Of a DNA stretch of 64,000 bases, positions 16,816 through 27,250 are shown piece after piece. The translations under genes and the position numbers were made by a program. The first letter of the stretch is position 1. Each line of letters starts with the position of its first letter. The notes under the pieces are model-generated. The model saw only the letters and a list, made by a program, of their open reading frames with translations, made no database searches and was not told where the DNA came from. This DNA comes from Elusimicrobiota bacterium (GTDB lineage: Bacteria > Elusimicrobiota > Elusimicrobia > FEN-1173): NCBI GenBank assembly GCA_016714745.1, contig JADKCG010000018.1:1-64000 (forward strand), read 5' to 3'.

Positions 16816-19800
16816 ATGAACCAAAAGTCCATCGCAAGCAGTATTTTGGCGATAACATTTTTCTTCTCTAACGCGCTGGCGGTTTACGCGGCGGAGACAA
16901 ATTATTGGGCGGATCGACGCGCCCAACAAAGTCGGCGATTTGCACAAAGCGGGGGTCCGGGGGCTTCCCCTAATGGAGATAACGCCCAAGCATCTTTATT
17001 GTTAGCCCAACTGCCGGGGGCGCAAGCGGTTCGTTTAGATGGCGCCAATATCGGTGCCCACTCATATGATGTTCCTCTTACTCCGGTCGACGGTATTCCC
17101 AGCGCGGACTTAAACGCGGCCCAGACCGCCTTGGCGCGGGACGGGTCGGCGGACTGGTTGGACCCGATCGTCAATCCCTACGGCACGGTTCGCGAAATTT
17201 ATTTGTCAAAAAAAGCGGACAGCCCTTTGGTTATTCATATCCAGGACGTTCATGGTTACGTGGACGCGCAAAAAAATATTGCGGGGATGATTGACGGGCT
17301 CGCGAAATATCGCGGGGTGAATTTGATTGGAATGGAAGCGGCAGAGGGGGCCTTTGCTTTGGAAGACCTACGCCAGTTCCCAGACCGGGACATAAAAGAG
17401 CGGGTGACGAACTGGGCCATCAAGAAGGATTTGATCGGCGGCGCTGAAAAGAGCGGCATTATGTCGGAAAAACCGTTAACCCTGTGGGGCGTTGAAAACA
17501 CGCCCCTCTATCAGGCGAACGTCCAGGCGGTGAAAGACTCCCTCACCCATCGATCGAAAGCTCTGAAGTTTCACGGGGAGTTGGTAAAAGATCTGGCCCG
17601 CTTAAAGACCGCCGTCTATTCGGATTCACTGAAGAAGTATGACGAAAACCTCACGGCCTATCAAGACCAACGGCGCGGGCTGGGGGACTATTTAAGGCAT
17701 CTGGCCGGTCAAACCGTGGGCGGAGCGGGGGAACTTACCAAGGATTACCCGAACACGGGCTTGCTTTTAAATGCCCTTGAGCAGGAATCCCGGCTGGACT
17801 TTAAGCAAGTGGAACGGGAACGGGTGAGTTTGGTGGAACTTCTCGCGGCCCGGCTCGACGAAAAAACCTTGAACGGGTTGGTGAAAGAAAGCATGGCCTA
17901 TCGGGCCGGTCGGATAACGTATGGACGGTATTACGCCTACGTGAAAGACCTCTGCCGCCAGGCGAAGATTGATTTGGGGAAATTCCCGGGGTTGACGGAC
18001 TACATCGCCTACGTGGGGCTGAGCGAAAAAATCAACCGTAATCATCTTTTGAGCGAATTGGAGAAATTGGAAGAGTCGGTGGCAACCTCGCTGGCGCGGA
18101 CAGACGTGGAGCGAAGCGTATTGGCCCTTTCCCGAGACAGCGTTCTTCTCGGCAAGTTATTGAACAACGCCATGACGCCGGAAGAATGGGCCCGATATCT
18201 CGTCCGACGGGGTGAAATAGGTCAACTGGAAGCCCGGAGCAAAACCCAAACCGAACAATCAGGTGTCCCCTTCGAAACAATATTCCCACAGGATTTTGCG
18301 GGGTTCGTGACGCCCTTCGAAGAATTCTGTCGATTGGCTTTGGCCAGGGACGAAGCCATGGCCGACCGTTTGTTCGCCAAAATGGGGGAAGACCAGCTCA
18401 AAGCGGCCATGCTGGTCACCGGCGGGTTCCACACGGAAGGCCTGTTGGAAGAAATCAAACGACGGGGCGGTTCGTATGTGGTCCTCACGCCACGGGTTGA
18501 AATTGTTCAAAGCGACAAGAATTACCTCGACGCGTTCGCCCACGACCCGGTGCCACTGGAAAAGTTATTCGACGGAGAAAAAATTGCAATTTTGACGATG
18601 CGAACAACGACAGCGAACGCCCAAATAAATCCGTTGCAGGTCGGGCCAACCGCTTCAAGTGCAATTCAATTTGCAGTGTTGTTGGAGAGTGTTAGACAAG
18701 GACTGGCGGTGGGGAAACAGACCTATGAAATTCAGAGAGAACTTGGAAATGAAATCAATGCCCTTAAAGCTAATTTGAACCTGGAAAACCAAAAAGGCGG
18801 ATATTTAACCGTATCCCTCGCTGGTGTCAACTACATGGTGACGTTCAAGGCAAACGGCGATTATGTAATTAAACCGGGGACGAATATCCGAAAATTCATA
18901 GTGGCTTTCGTCATGCCTATCGCAGAAACCATTCTCTACGGTATCTTGACCCCCATCATGGGTCAACTGCTGGCTGTAGATCCCACCGGCATTGGGTGGG
19001 CAATCGGTTTTCTCGCCCCAATGGTAATTGGTTTCCTGTCCGCCATGGCCCATGTCATTTTGTGGAAATTGCAAGGGAAAAAGCCGACCCTGCGCGACTT
19101 TTTTCTTTGGTGGGGGGAGGGGACTTTGTTTTCCCTCCCGTTCACATTGTTTCCTTTACTGGACTGGAACGGAGATGTGTTCGCTTCCTGGGTTCCCCAC
19201 GCTTTCCTAAACCCTGCGGTGGTTTTCGGATTCACCGACCGCCTCGGCGATAAATATCAACTGCCCTGGCTAAAAAACTTGAAACCGGCGTCCCTCCTCT
19301 CCCCGCCCGCTGAAAGTAACCAGGAAAGAATCCTTTCGTTTCTTCTCGCGTCTCTCTCTTTATTTTACCCGACCGAGATTCTCTCGAACCCCTTGAATGC
19401 TTTCCTTCAACGCTTGCGCGGCCGCCCGCCCCCGTCGAGTTCTATTCACAGCGGAACAATATCCCAAATTATCAACCGGGATGGCTCTATTAACCCGGTC
19501 GATATTTCCCGCTTACTGAGTGCGGTATACGCTCCCATCAACATAAAAGGGTTCGACACTTTAGGCTTATTTTCCTCTTCCAAAAAAACAGATGAGTCCG
19601 ACATCACAAAAGTGTTCCCGCAATCCATGACATTTGGGATTGAAATTGAATTCCAGTTAAACAAACAAAATGGAAGTCCAGAAAGTGTTTTAGCTGCCGT
19701 GAACTCCATTCTTATTAAAAACGGTTGGCCTCCGTTGTTGGATTACAGTGGAAACTTTAAAGAGGCCACGTCGGTCGTTATGCGAAATACGCCGGGCGAT

Positions 19801-21291
19801 TGGGCGCGACTGAAGGCCGTTTTAAAAGCTTTGCAAGAGGATCCCCTCTCCCAGGGGGTCTACAGCGTTCATATGCACATCGGAAATCGGGAGATGAACC
19901 AACAGGCTGTGCACGCCAAAAAGGGTCAGGTAGGGCGGATCGGAAAAGCCTTTGAGGCCATGTGGCGGGCTCTCTCTGGCCGGGGGTATTCTCGTCCCGG
20001 AGGAAACATCAGTCCCATGCGCCCCGGTGCTCTTCTGGGGGATAGAACGTTGTTTTTTCATGAATCGATCATCAACCTAAGCGGCCGGTATCCCACCATC
20101 GAGGTGAAGATCATTTCCGGCTTGCTAAACGAAAAGGGTCATTTGCCTATGGAGGATCTGGAGGACCATCTTTGGTTCGTCTTCGCCCTGTTCACGGCCG
20201 CCACCCATCCAGACCGACAACTTCCCCTTGTTGAGTTGGGCCGCCCGGTCATCGCCGGCGAAAAACCCTCAGGTCAACAGATTAAAGCCTTCTTAGACCA
20301 GGTGTTCGGCGATTGGGATCCCCATGGGAGACGGCTGGCCGAGGCCAAATTCAATTCTTTGGCCGACGTTGACGCCGGGTTAACCTTTGAAGAAATTATT
20401 AAAGGACAAAATGCTATCAAAGAAGTCTACCGCAAAGCCGGGCTTGGCCTGGTATACGATTTGCACGACGCTGCGGAAGGGCATATCGATTTAGACATCA
20501 TCGAGCATCTCCTCCAACCTGAAAACCTTAAATCCCTCGCCACGGACCTGGTTGGATCCGGCGCGAGCGATGAACAGGCGTTGGGGTTTTTCCCTGCGGG
20601 AATGTACGTGCCCCTGCTGGAAGCCCTGGCCCTGGCGCGGCGTGAAATACAAGAAAATGTTGTCCCCAACAAACAGGAATTCTCGGAAGTCCTTAGGGAA
20701 TTATCGAATACTTTCATCGTGCGAAACCCCCGGGTCGAATTCGCAAGATACATCCAAGAGATTCAACCTTCCCGCTCAAGGGTAGTCTCCGATACGTTCA
20801 ATCGCTATTTGACCGGTGAGATCCCTATGGGTACGCTCACGTCCGAATTTTTTCGGGTGACGCCAAGACCAAACATTCGGAGGGATTTACCGGCTCGGGT
20901 GTTTACGCCGAGTCTGATGGAACCCCGCTTTCGCGAGGATGCTCCCATGATTCGGGGTGAACGTGTGGAATCGACTATCCGTTGGTTGTTAAAAATAGGA
21001 TATTCAAAACGTTCCATCACGGGGATTTCAATGCTGGTCTTTTCACTGACGGTTTCCCTTGTGAACCTGGCGCTCTACATTCCCAACCTGATATCCACGA
21101 CGGTCTATTTAGAAACGATTTTCTGGGCCTTTGGCTCATCTGTCGTTGGAATCTTTGGCCTGCTGGGATACAAACAATTTCTTAAGTCCATCAGTCTCGG
21201 GCGATGGGCGAGGGCCGACACGAAATCGGCGAACTCCGATGAAGTGACCTTTGTCATTCGCCGTTTATTCCGTCTCACCAAGGCGATTTAA
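16816..21291 (+). CDS. Giant secreted/membrane multidomain protein with ChaN/TraB-like and amidoligase-like domains
   Basis: 1491 aa from ATG 16816, which opens a clear signal peptide (MNQKSIASSILAITFFFSNALAVYAAE). Residues about 120-580 contain LVIHIQDVHGYVDAQKNI, GMEAAEGAF and the closing LVTGGFHTEGLLEEI, a pattern like the ChaN/TraB/Tiki-type metal-binding or protease-like fold. Residues about 690-790 are hydrophobic helices. Residues about 930-1300 begin MTFGIEIEFQLN and contain YSVHMHIGNREMN, resembling the putative amidoligase (ATP-grasp/GS-like) family. Two further helices lie near 1400-1460. The stop falls just before an A8 run, and the next frame continues directly, so this is probably the first part of a longer protein. 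Function is unknown. Confidence 0.75.
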   Translation: MNQKSIASSILAITFFFSNALAVYAAETNYWADRRAQQSRRFAQSGGPGASPNGDNAQASLLLAQLPGAQAVRLDGANIGAHSYDVPLTPVDGIPSADLNAAQTALARDGSADWLDPIVNPYGTVREIYLSKKADSPLVIHIQDVHGYVDAQKNIAGMIDGLAKYRGVNLIGMEAAEGAFALEDLRQFPDRDIKERVTNWAIKKDLIGGAEKSGIMSEKPLTLWGVENTPLYQANVQAVKDSLTHRSKALKFHGELVKDLARLKTAVYSDSLKKYDENLTAYQDQRRGLGDYLRHLAGQTVGGAGELTKDYPNTGLLLNALEQESRLDFKQVERERVSLVELLAARLDEKTLNGLVKESMAYRAGRITYGRYYAYVKDLCRQAKIDLGKFPGLTDYIAYVGLSEKINRNHLLSELEKLEESVATSLARTDVERSVLALSRDSVLLGKLLNNAMTPEEWARYLVRRGEIGQLEARSKTQTEQSGVPFETIFPQDFAGFVTPFEEFCRLALARDEAMADRLFAKMGEDQLKAAMLVTGGFHTEGLLEEIKRRGGSYVVLTPRVEIVQSDKNYLDAFAHDPVPLEKLFDGEKIAILTMRTTTANAQINPLQVGPTASSAIQFAVLLESVRQGLAVGKQTYEIQRELGNEINALKANLNLENQKGGYLTVSLAGVNYMVTFKANGDYVIKPGTNIRKFIVAFVMPIAETILYGILTPIMGQLLAVDPTGIGWAIGFLAPMVIGFLSAMAHVILWKLQGKKPTLRDFFLWWGEGTLFSLPFTLFPLLDWNGDVFASWVPHAFLNPAVVFGFTDRLGDKYQLPWLKNLKPASLLSPPAESNQERILSFLLASLSLFYPTEILSNPLNAFLQRLRGRPPPSSSIHSGTISQIINRDGSINPVDISRLLSAVYAPINIKGFDTLGLFSSSKKTDESDITKVFPQSMTFGIEIEFQLNKQNGSPESVLAAVNSILIKNGWPPLLDYSGNFKEATSVVMRNTPGDWARLKAVLKALQEDPLSQGVYSVHMHIGNREMNQQAVHAKKGQVGRIGKAFEAMWRALSGRGYSRPGGNISPMRPGALLGDRTLFFHESIINLSGRYPTIEVKIISGLLNEKGHLPMEDLEDHLWFVFALFTAATHPDRQLPLVELGRPVIAGEKPSGQQIKAFLDQVFGDWDPHGRRLAEAKFNSLADVDAGLTFEEIIKGQNAIKEVYRKAGLGLVYDLHDAAEGHIDLDIIEHLLQPENLKSLATDLVGSGASDEQALGFFPAGMYVPLLEALALARREIQENVVPNKQEFSEVLRELSNTFIVRNPRVEFARYIQEIQPSRSRVVSDTFNRYLTGEIPMGTLTSEFFRVTPRPNIRRDLPARVFTPSLMEPRFREDAPMIRGERVESTIRWLLKIGYSKRSITGISMLVFSLTVSLVNLALYIPNLISTTVYLETIFWAFGSSVVGIFGLLGYKQFLKSISLGRWARADTKSANSDEVTFVIRRLFRLTKAI

Positions 21292-21302
21292 AAAAAATCG
21301 TC

Positions 21303-23321
21303 TTGGTCTCCCGTATAATAGAAGACGACAGCCATGTCGTAAGAGGAGCCTACAGCATATCGGATGACGGCAAAACCCTGACACTCAAATCCCTTCCAGA
21401 TCAAGGATCCGATCAATTCGCCAAAAATGCCCACTTTGATCCTTTAAGTGGGACCCTTTTCGTTTTGGAAACCGTCGCTCGTTCCTCCTCTTTTGCCCTG
21501 GGAACTGTGTTGGCCCACGAAATCGGGAAAAAGGAATTTTACCGCTGGACGTTTCAAACCTCCTTGTTGGATAACGCGCGCGTCGCCGAGTTTTTCGGAA
21601 ACCTCTACGAAATCCTGTATCTCATGAATCTACCCCTCCCCCGCATCACCGAGGCCAACCCAAATAAACGAGGAAGCATTTGGGCCTTCCTGGCCGTGTT
21701 GGCAATCTCTTTAGCCGCCCAGTTTTGGAATCCACCCGCCATCGAATCTCCGCCAACGGGCCTTCCCCAAACCGTTTTAAAGCGAGAGGTGGCGAACCCG
21801 GTAATTCCGTTAGAAAAGACGGACGGCGCCTTCATTAGCGCGCTCTTTGACAGTATAAAAGAGCGAGAAGGAACGGCCGGTAATTTTCAGAACACCGAAG
21901 GATTGATCCGAGCCCTCATAGATCTGAACGGGGTTAACTCCATTGCGGAATTGAGGGATTTGGAGACCATCCTCTATCCGGTTTGGCCCATAACTTCAAG
22001 CGAGCAACCTGGTTCCTGGAATATCTTGAGAATTCTTGGTTTGAACAGCGTGGCGGGAGCGTTAATTGAGGCCTTGCTATATCTGTTTGGAGCAGCATTG
22101 ATCGGGAACGCCCTGATACCTGCCGGGGAGTTGAGTTTAGTAGTGATGATCCCGCTCTTTTTTGATGTCACTGGAACGGCCTTTCTTGCACTGATCGCTT
22201 TGGATTTCTTTACTCATTTCTTCGGCGGGGTTGGACAGGCAAACAGGCAACCCAGCGTAACGATCTGGAACGATGGCTTGGTGAAGACTGCCAAGGAGGC
22301 ATTGAAGGCAACTTATACGGCGACCAATAACGCCTACATGCTCCCCTTTGTTGTGTTGGGACTGTTGATGATGCCCATCGCTCCTTTGGTGGGGTGGGCC
22401 ATGGCTGTTTTTGGATTCATGCTTGGCGCCTACAAGCATGCCATGGCGAACTATACGATTGAAATTTCGTCTCAAGTGTCTCATCCGATGGCCGGGGTCA
22501 CTGTATTATCTACTCCGATTACCGAGGAAGGGATATTAGTCCCAGCCCCAACGGCGTCATTGAACAAGATGCTGAAATTTGTTTTTGCCGGGGGAAAAGC
22601 ACGAACCCAATACGACGGCGTCTTAAAGGCTATTCACAGAGTCAGCGTAACTGGACAGGGCCTTTTAGCCGCCAACGAAAATTCTTTATCTTCAGCAACC
22701 TTGGCCGAGAATCAAGCCGCTTGGGTAGCTCAGCAGGCTCTTGCCAACCGGGGAGAGCGGGGGCTAGATGCGATGCAGGCTCTCATGATTTTCTTGAATA
22801 AGTTGGCTTTTTTTGCGGGGCATGTGAAAGAAATGGCTGTCGGTTATGCTCCTGGCGCTCCCATGCTAATCGAAGTTCCCACAAGTGAAATGATTAAAGC
22901 GAACCCCATGGGAATGGAAGCCTTGGCTTCCGTGGTTATGGCTGGATTGGAGGTAAGCAATCGTCCCATGGTCCTTGTAATGAGAGGGGATGATACTGGT
23001 CAGGATCCGATCAATCAGATTCAAGCTATACTTAATTCATTCTCTCCAACGGCAGCGACAAAGTTTCAGGAGAAAGTAAATAAGAACGAAATCAAAACGA
23101 TCAGGGCTGAAGGCAACATGTTACTAGACAATAAATTCCATATTCGAAATATCCTCAGTTTAACTTTCAGCCAAAATAATTATACTGAAGCATTCGTTTT
23201 TGGTGATGAGACTCACTTTGAATCCGCGGGAATTCAAGCCGAGTTTAGGAATTATTTTAGGTTAGCCGAAAGTTTGACTAAAATCTTGAGACAAAATATA
23301 CTTTTCGACATTCAAGCCTAG
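21303..23321 (+). CDS. Large membrane protein, probable continuation of the preceding gene
   Basis: 672 aa open frame from a TTG at 21303 with no ribosome site. The same frame is open upstream across the A8 run (DLKKIVLVSRIIEDDSHVVRGAYS). It therefore looks like the downstream half of the giant protein separated by a one-base indel near 21280-21290. Contents: LAHEIGKKEF (a partial zinc-protease-like motif, not a full HExxH), a hydrophobic segment near residue 125, a cluster of four to five helices at about 245-390, and a soluble C-terminus of unknown fold. Base composition becomes more AT-rich after about 22900, which may mark a recently acquired end. Confidence 0.55.
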   Translation: MVSRIIEDDSHVVRGAYSISDDGKTLTLKSLPDQGSDQFAKNAHFDPLSGTLFVLETVARSSSFALGTVLAHEIGKKEFYRWTFQTSLLDNARVAEFFGNLYEILYLMNLPLPRITEANPNKRGSIWAFLAVLAISLAAQFWNPPAIESPPTGLPQTVLKREVANPVIPLEKTDGAFISALFDSIKEREGTAGNFQNTEGLIRALIDLNGVNSIAELRDLETILYPVWPITSSEQPGSWNILRILGLNSVAGALIEALLYLFGAALIGNALIPAGELSLVVMIPLFFDVTGTAFLALIALDFFTHFFGGVGQANRQPSVTIWNDGLVKTAKEALKATYTATNNAYMLPFVVLGLLMMPIAPLVGWAMAVFGFMLGAYKHAMANYTIEISSQVSHPMAGVTVLSTPITEEGILVPAPTASLNKMLKFVFAGGKARTQYDGVLKAIHRVSVTGQGLLAANENSLSSATLAENQAAWVAQQALANRGERGLDAMQALMIFLNKLAFFAGHVKEMAVGYAPGAPMLIEVPTSEMIKANPMGMEALASVVMAGLEVSNRPMVLVMRGDDTGQDPINQIQAILNSFSPTAATKFQEKVNKNEIKTIRAEGNMLLDNKFHIRNILSLTFSQNNYTEAFVFGDETHFESAGIQAEFRNYFRLAESLTKILRQNILFDIQA

Positions 23322-23329
23322 TAGAAAAA

Positions 23330-23437
23330 GGGGACGGAGTGCACTCATTGACTTTCCCTCAATTCTGTCAAAAAACAGGACCTAGTGCTGGATTCCCGAT
23401 AAAAGTGTTCGGGAATGACGAAGAGGCGGTTGTGGAA
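23330..23437. repeat. Short dispersed repeats downstream of the giant gene
   Basis: GGGGACGGAGT (23330-23340) matches the ends of the RAYT element at 53.5-54.6 kb. GGATTCCCGA...TTCGGGAATGACG (about 23390-23420) is an imperfect hairpin of the kind scattered through many bacterial genomes. Confidence 0.5.
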
Positions 23438-23793
23438 TTAGGCCCTTGAAAGAAACTTTTCGAGGACAAAAATTTTTCGCACTCTGAAATCCAGAGGACT
23501 TTCTGCCAGGGCGATCGCTTGCAGGCTGTCAAACCCTGAAACAAACCAGGCTTTTGGAGAGGCGGGAACAGATTCAAGCCAGGTCGGGGGGGGGGAATAG
23601 TCAATTCTCGGCATAGGGATTCGGCTGTTGAAGCCAGCAGTGCGTCCAGGGCGGGGTCACCGGGCGAAAAGGGTTCTTGAAGGGCCAGGAGGTTGTGTTC
23701 TTGGCGAAAGTCGTCAACAAAATCCATCAGCGGAATGCGCCACAGGGCCGGATTGTTGATCATCGCGACATGGGTTTCTTTTAAAGTGATCAT
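23438..23793 (-). pseudogene. Hypothetical protein paired with a nucleotidyltransferase remnant, frameshifted
   Basis: From ATG 23793: MITLKETHVAMINNPALWRIP through LASTAESLCREL. It then breaks in a C10 run (23585-23596 region) and continues in another frame as TWLESVPASPKAWFVSGFDSLQAIALAESPLDFRVRKIFVLEKFLSRA to the stop at 23438. The ending (WFVSG..S..A.AL.ESP..FR.R.IFV....LSRA) is one I associate with small proteins encoded next to DUF6036-type nucleotidyltransferases. About 118 aa if repaired. The ATG overlaps the end of the upstream fragment. Confidence 0.55.
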
Positions 23794-23935
23794 GGACGAA
23801 CAATCTCCTCAACAAAAAACCGTGTGGCAGGACGAAAAAGAAAAATTTCGCCTTTCAATTCTTTCTTGGCCAGTGCTTTGTTGAGTTTTAAAAGGGCGTT
23901 TTCGATTTCTGATTTATCTAGCATCGGAGTTCCTT
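23790..23935 (-). pseudogene. Truncated DUF6036-like nucleotidyltransferase remnant
   Basis: A 43-codon frame from ATG 23935: MLDKSEIENALLKLNKALAKKELKGEIFLF, then RPATRFFVEEIVRP and TGA. Intact relatives have a G-G-A core and a long central part between these pieces, so most of the enzyme is missing. A ribosome site (AGGAAC) precedes the ATG. It looks like a deletion remnant of the upstream gene of a two-gene toxin-antitoxin-like unit. Confidence 0.45.
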
Positions 23936-23968
23936 GGATGTAAGAAAAATTAGACCTTATTTAGTTTA

Positions 23969-25724
23969 TCAGTTTAGCTTGTAATCGTTCCACTTTTGGT
24001 CGACTCGGGTCACCACGTCGGAATCCATGCGTAGCGGTTCGGGGTAACCCGGTTTCCAGGTCGCGTCGATGCCCAGGGGTCCCCTCAGTTTTGGCCAGGC
24101 GCCATCCAGGTGCGCGCCGGCTGGCACGATGTCCCGGGCGCAGTCGAACCGGGTGAAAATACCCCAAATCAGCCGTTCTTCGTCGTCCAGGGGCACATCG
24201 TCACCGACAGCCGCGATGAGAGGAAACCCGGCGAAGGCCGGGTCTTTGACCAGCCGTTCAATCACCGGTCGGCCGGCGCCTTTGACTTTGACCACCAACA
24301 AACTGTCGCGCAGGTTTCGAGATTCCAAAATATCTTTGTCGGCAGACGGTCCCTGGGGCGGAACGGGTGGGCGGGCAACGGACTTTTTTCCGCCTGTGGC
24401 GTCCAAAATCATTTTGCTTCCCAAATTCATCTTGAAACTGGTGAAATCCAGGGTGTCCTGGGCGGTGCCGGGAATCAAAATGAAATCTTCGGCTGGATCG
24501 AAGTTTTTTCGCAGTGCGTCCAATACATCGGAAAAGTTGCGCACGTTAACGGTGGGGTCAACCACGATCACAATTTTCGTTAACGACATTTGCCCCTGTC
24601 CCATCAATCCCAGAGCGGTTTTAATCCCTTCTTTTGCATACCGTTGTTTAACCGACGCCACCGCCAAATTGTGAAACCCCGCTTCTTGATACGTCCACAA
24701 ATCCACCAGTTCTGGGCGCATGGCTTTGAGTAGGGGAATTAACATCTCGTTCACGGCGTTCCCCATGAACTTGTCTTCTTGGGGGGGAATACCCACAACC
24801 GTGGCGGGATAAATCGGGATTATGTCGACGATGGACCTTTTGAATATGGAACACGGGGTAGGGGGCCGCGTGGCTGTAATGGCCAAAATGGTCCCCAAAC
24901 GGCCCCTCCATTCGCCTTTCGCCAGGGGGCACAAACCCTTCCAAAATAAATTCCGCATCAGCGGGCGCTCTTACCCCGTTGGACAGTTGAACCAGGGGAA
25001 CCCGTTTCCCCCGTAAGAAGCTGGCGAATGCCAGCTCGTCCATGTTTTCGGGGAGGGGGAGAATGGACGATAAAATGGTGATGGGATCGCCCCCCAGAAC
25101 CACGGCGACGGGCATGGGTTTGTTCAGCGATTCCCATTCCGCGTAGTGGGCCCCGCCGCCGCGCTCAATTTGCATGTGCATGCCGGTGGTGGTTTTGTCA
25201 AAGGTGTGAAGGCGATACATGCCCACGTTGGCTTTTCCCGCGGGGTTTTGGGTAATGACCAAGGGCAGTGTAAAAAACCGCCCGCCATCTTTTGGCCAAC
25301 AGGTGAGAATCGGCAGTGTGTCTAAATCAGGAGTTTCCGTCACTTCTGTCACAGGCCCGGTGGAAACGCGACGCGGCGCCATTTTCGCCGCGCGTGCCAG
25401 CAACCCCTTGTGCCGCCATAAGGCCGAGAGCGAAGGGGGGAAAAAGTCTTCCGCGGCCCGGTGCAGTTCTTCGCCGATTTCCGCCGGCGGCCGCCCCAGC
25501 GCCATCTCCATCCGGCGCGCTGACCCAAACAGATTTATGGCCAGCGGATAGGGCGAGCCTTTCACCTTTTCAAACAGCAGTGCCGGCCCACCGGCCTTTA
25601 CCACGCGGGTGACAATTTCGGTAATCTCTAAGGCCGGATCCACCTCAACGGAGATCCGCTTAAGCTGGCCCGCTTTCTCAAGGGCCAAAACAAACGAGGG
25701 AAGGTCATCAAACGGCCGAGACAT
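23969..25724 (-). CDS. ubiD: UbiD-family decarboxylase, frameshifted
   Basis: Prenylated-FMN-dependent decarboxylase of an aromatic acid in quinone synthesis; in futalosine organisms the homologue acts late in menaquinone formation. The first frame (ATG 25724) holds the N-terminal domain, NVGMYRLHTFDKTTTGMHMQ, and FVPPGERRMEGPFGDHFGHYS, which carries the Arg-Glu active-site residues. The second frame resumes as IYPATVVGIPPQEDKFMG, the family-typical continuation, and runs to the stop at 23969. The break is at about 24830-24850. Joined length is near 585 aa, normal for long UbiD. It is the third gene of the leftward ubiA-ubiX-ubiD unit. Confidence 0.92.
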
Positions 25725-25758
25725 AGTTCAGGAACCTCAGGTCAGGGTGTTTCTTCTC

Positions 25759-26310
25759 TTACATATCCTTCGCGCGCCACCCCGCCTCCACCGGCAACCC
25801 CACCGCCCCCCGCACTTTGTCGACGAACCCATTGATGAGGTCCGGAAGTGATTGCGGCTTTTGGTAAAACGGCGGACACACCGGCATGATCATGGCCCCA
25901 GCCATGGACAGTTTATGGGCGTTCTCTAAATCAATGGTGGAAAGAGGGGTTTCCCGCAAACAGATAATGAGTTTGCGCCGTTCTTTTAATGCCACGGCCG
26001 CACACCGCGTTATTAAGTTGTCCCCAATGCCGTGGGCGATTTTGCCGAGGGTCGATACCGAACAGGGCAAAATAACGAACGCGTCGAAGGCATTTGACCC
26101 CGACGCCAAGGGCGCGTTCAAATCGTCGTTCGCAAAAATCCGTTTGGTGAACGTGGCCAAACTTTCCGGCGTCAAACCGGTCTCTTGATGAAGCACAGAT
26201 TTTCCCCAGCGTGACAAAATGAGATAGGACTCTTCATCTCCCAGCCGACGAAGAAATTCCACCGCAAAAATAGACCCGGATGCTCCCGTCACTCCCAGCA
26301 CAATGCGCAT
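25759..26310 (-). CDS. ubiX: Flavin prenyltransferase
   Basis: Makes the prenylated FMN cofactor used by UbiD from reduced FMN and dimethylallyl phosphate. 183 aa. Features: GVTGASGSIFAVEFL, the FMN-binding LPCSVSTLGKIAHGIGDNLITR, KERRKLIICLRETPLS (phosphate-binding Arg/Glu) and MIMPVCPPFY. It sits between ubiA (12-bp gap) and ubiD (34-bp gap), consistent with a co-functional unit. Confidence 0.95.
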   Translation of the reverse strand: MRIVLGVTGASGSIFAVEFLRRLGDEESYLILSRWGKSVLHQETGLTPESLATFTKRIFANDDLNAPLASGSNAFDAFVILPCSVSTLGKIAHGIGDNLITRCAAVALKERRKLIICLRETPLSTIDLENAHKLSMAGAMIMPVCPPFYQKPQSLPDLINGFVDKVRGAVGLPVEAGWRAKDM

Positions 26311-26322
26311 CGGTAACCCCCT

Positions 26323-27194
26323 TTAGAATTCTGGCCGTAGACCAATAAAAATCATGCCGAACACCACAAACCCTGTCAGCACGTTGATCTTGAAAAAAGC
26401 CAAGTCCACATGGTCCACGACCACATGTTCCAGCAAAAGCAAAACCCCGGCACATAAACACAAAAACGCTGAATTTGTCCCGCTCAAGGTTGAGAAGAAA
26501 AGCGCGATCAACGCTAGAAAGGAAAAGAAATGGACGATCGCCGCCACGCGAAGCGCTCCCCGTCGACCCATCCGAGCGGGAAGAGAAAACAATCCTGCCT
26601 CGCGGTCAAACCGTTCATCCATGGTGGAGTAAATGATATCGAACCCGGTTGTCCAAAGGAAACTAAAAAAAGCCAAGATCCACGCCGGCCAACTGCCTTC
26701 AAACCCTGGCCGTATGGCAAACCATCCCGCCAACGGCACCATGGCCCAGGTCATGCCAAGCCCAAAATGGCACAACCAAGTAAACCGTTTGAGCAGGGGA
26801 TAAACAACAAAGAGCAAAACAGGAATCCAACTCCACAACAAGCAAAAGGGGTTAATCGACATGGCCGCCCAGACATAGACAACCAACCCCAACAGGGCGA
26901 CGAGAATCGCGTCAACGATACTAAGCGCCCCGGTCACCAGTTCCCGCATGGCTGTGCGCGGATTAATGGCATCCACCCGCACATCAATCAACCGGTTCAG
27001 CGCCAGGGCCAGCGTGCGCCGGCCCCGGCCACCATCACCAGCGAAGTCACCATCCGGGCCACCCTTGGACCAGAAACTCCCAAAGAGGAGTGGCAGAGAA
27101 AAAGCGTATGTTCCAGTTTAAGGAACCGGGCATAGGTTTTGACCCGGTCCACCCAAACATCGATCCGCGAACCATGGAGGGCAGTATTCTTCAT
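26323..27194 (-). CDS. ubiA: UbiA-family prenyltransferase, multiply frameshifted
   Basis: Membrane prenyltransferase attaching the isoprenoid tail to the aromatic precursor of (mena)quinone. From ATG 27194: KTYARFLKLEHTLF, then SLPLLFGSFWSKGG in a second frame, then RMVTSLVMVAGAGAR in a third. The main frame follows with ALNRLIDVRVDAINPRTAM, containing the first Asp-rich motif, and later DIIYSTMDERFDREAG, the second. Seven to eight hydrophobic segments follow to the stop at 26323. Three indels fall within about 130 bp (26990-27120); the conserved motifs on both sides argue for sequence errors. Joined length about 290 aa is normal. Confidence 0.88.
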
Positions 27195-27250
27195 GGGAAA
27201 GTTAATTCTACCAAATCCAACGACGAGAGATGATATAATGATCTCTCCGC

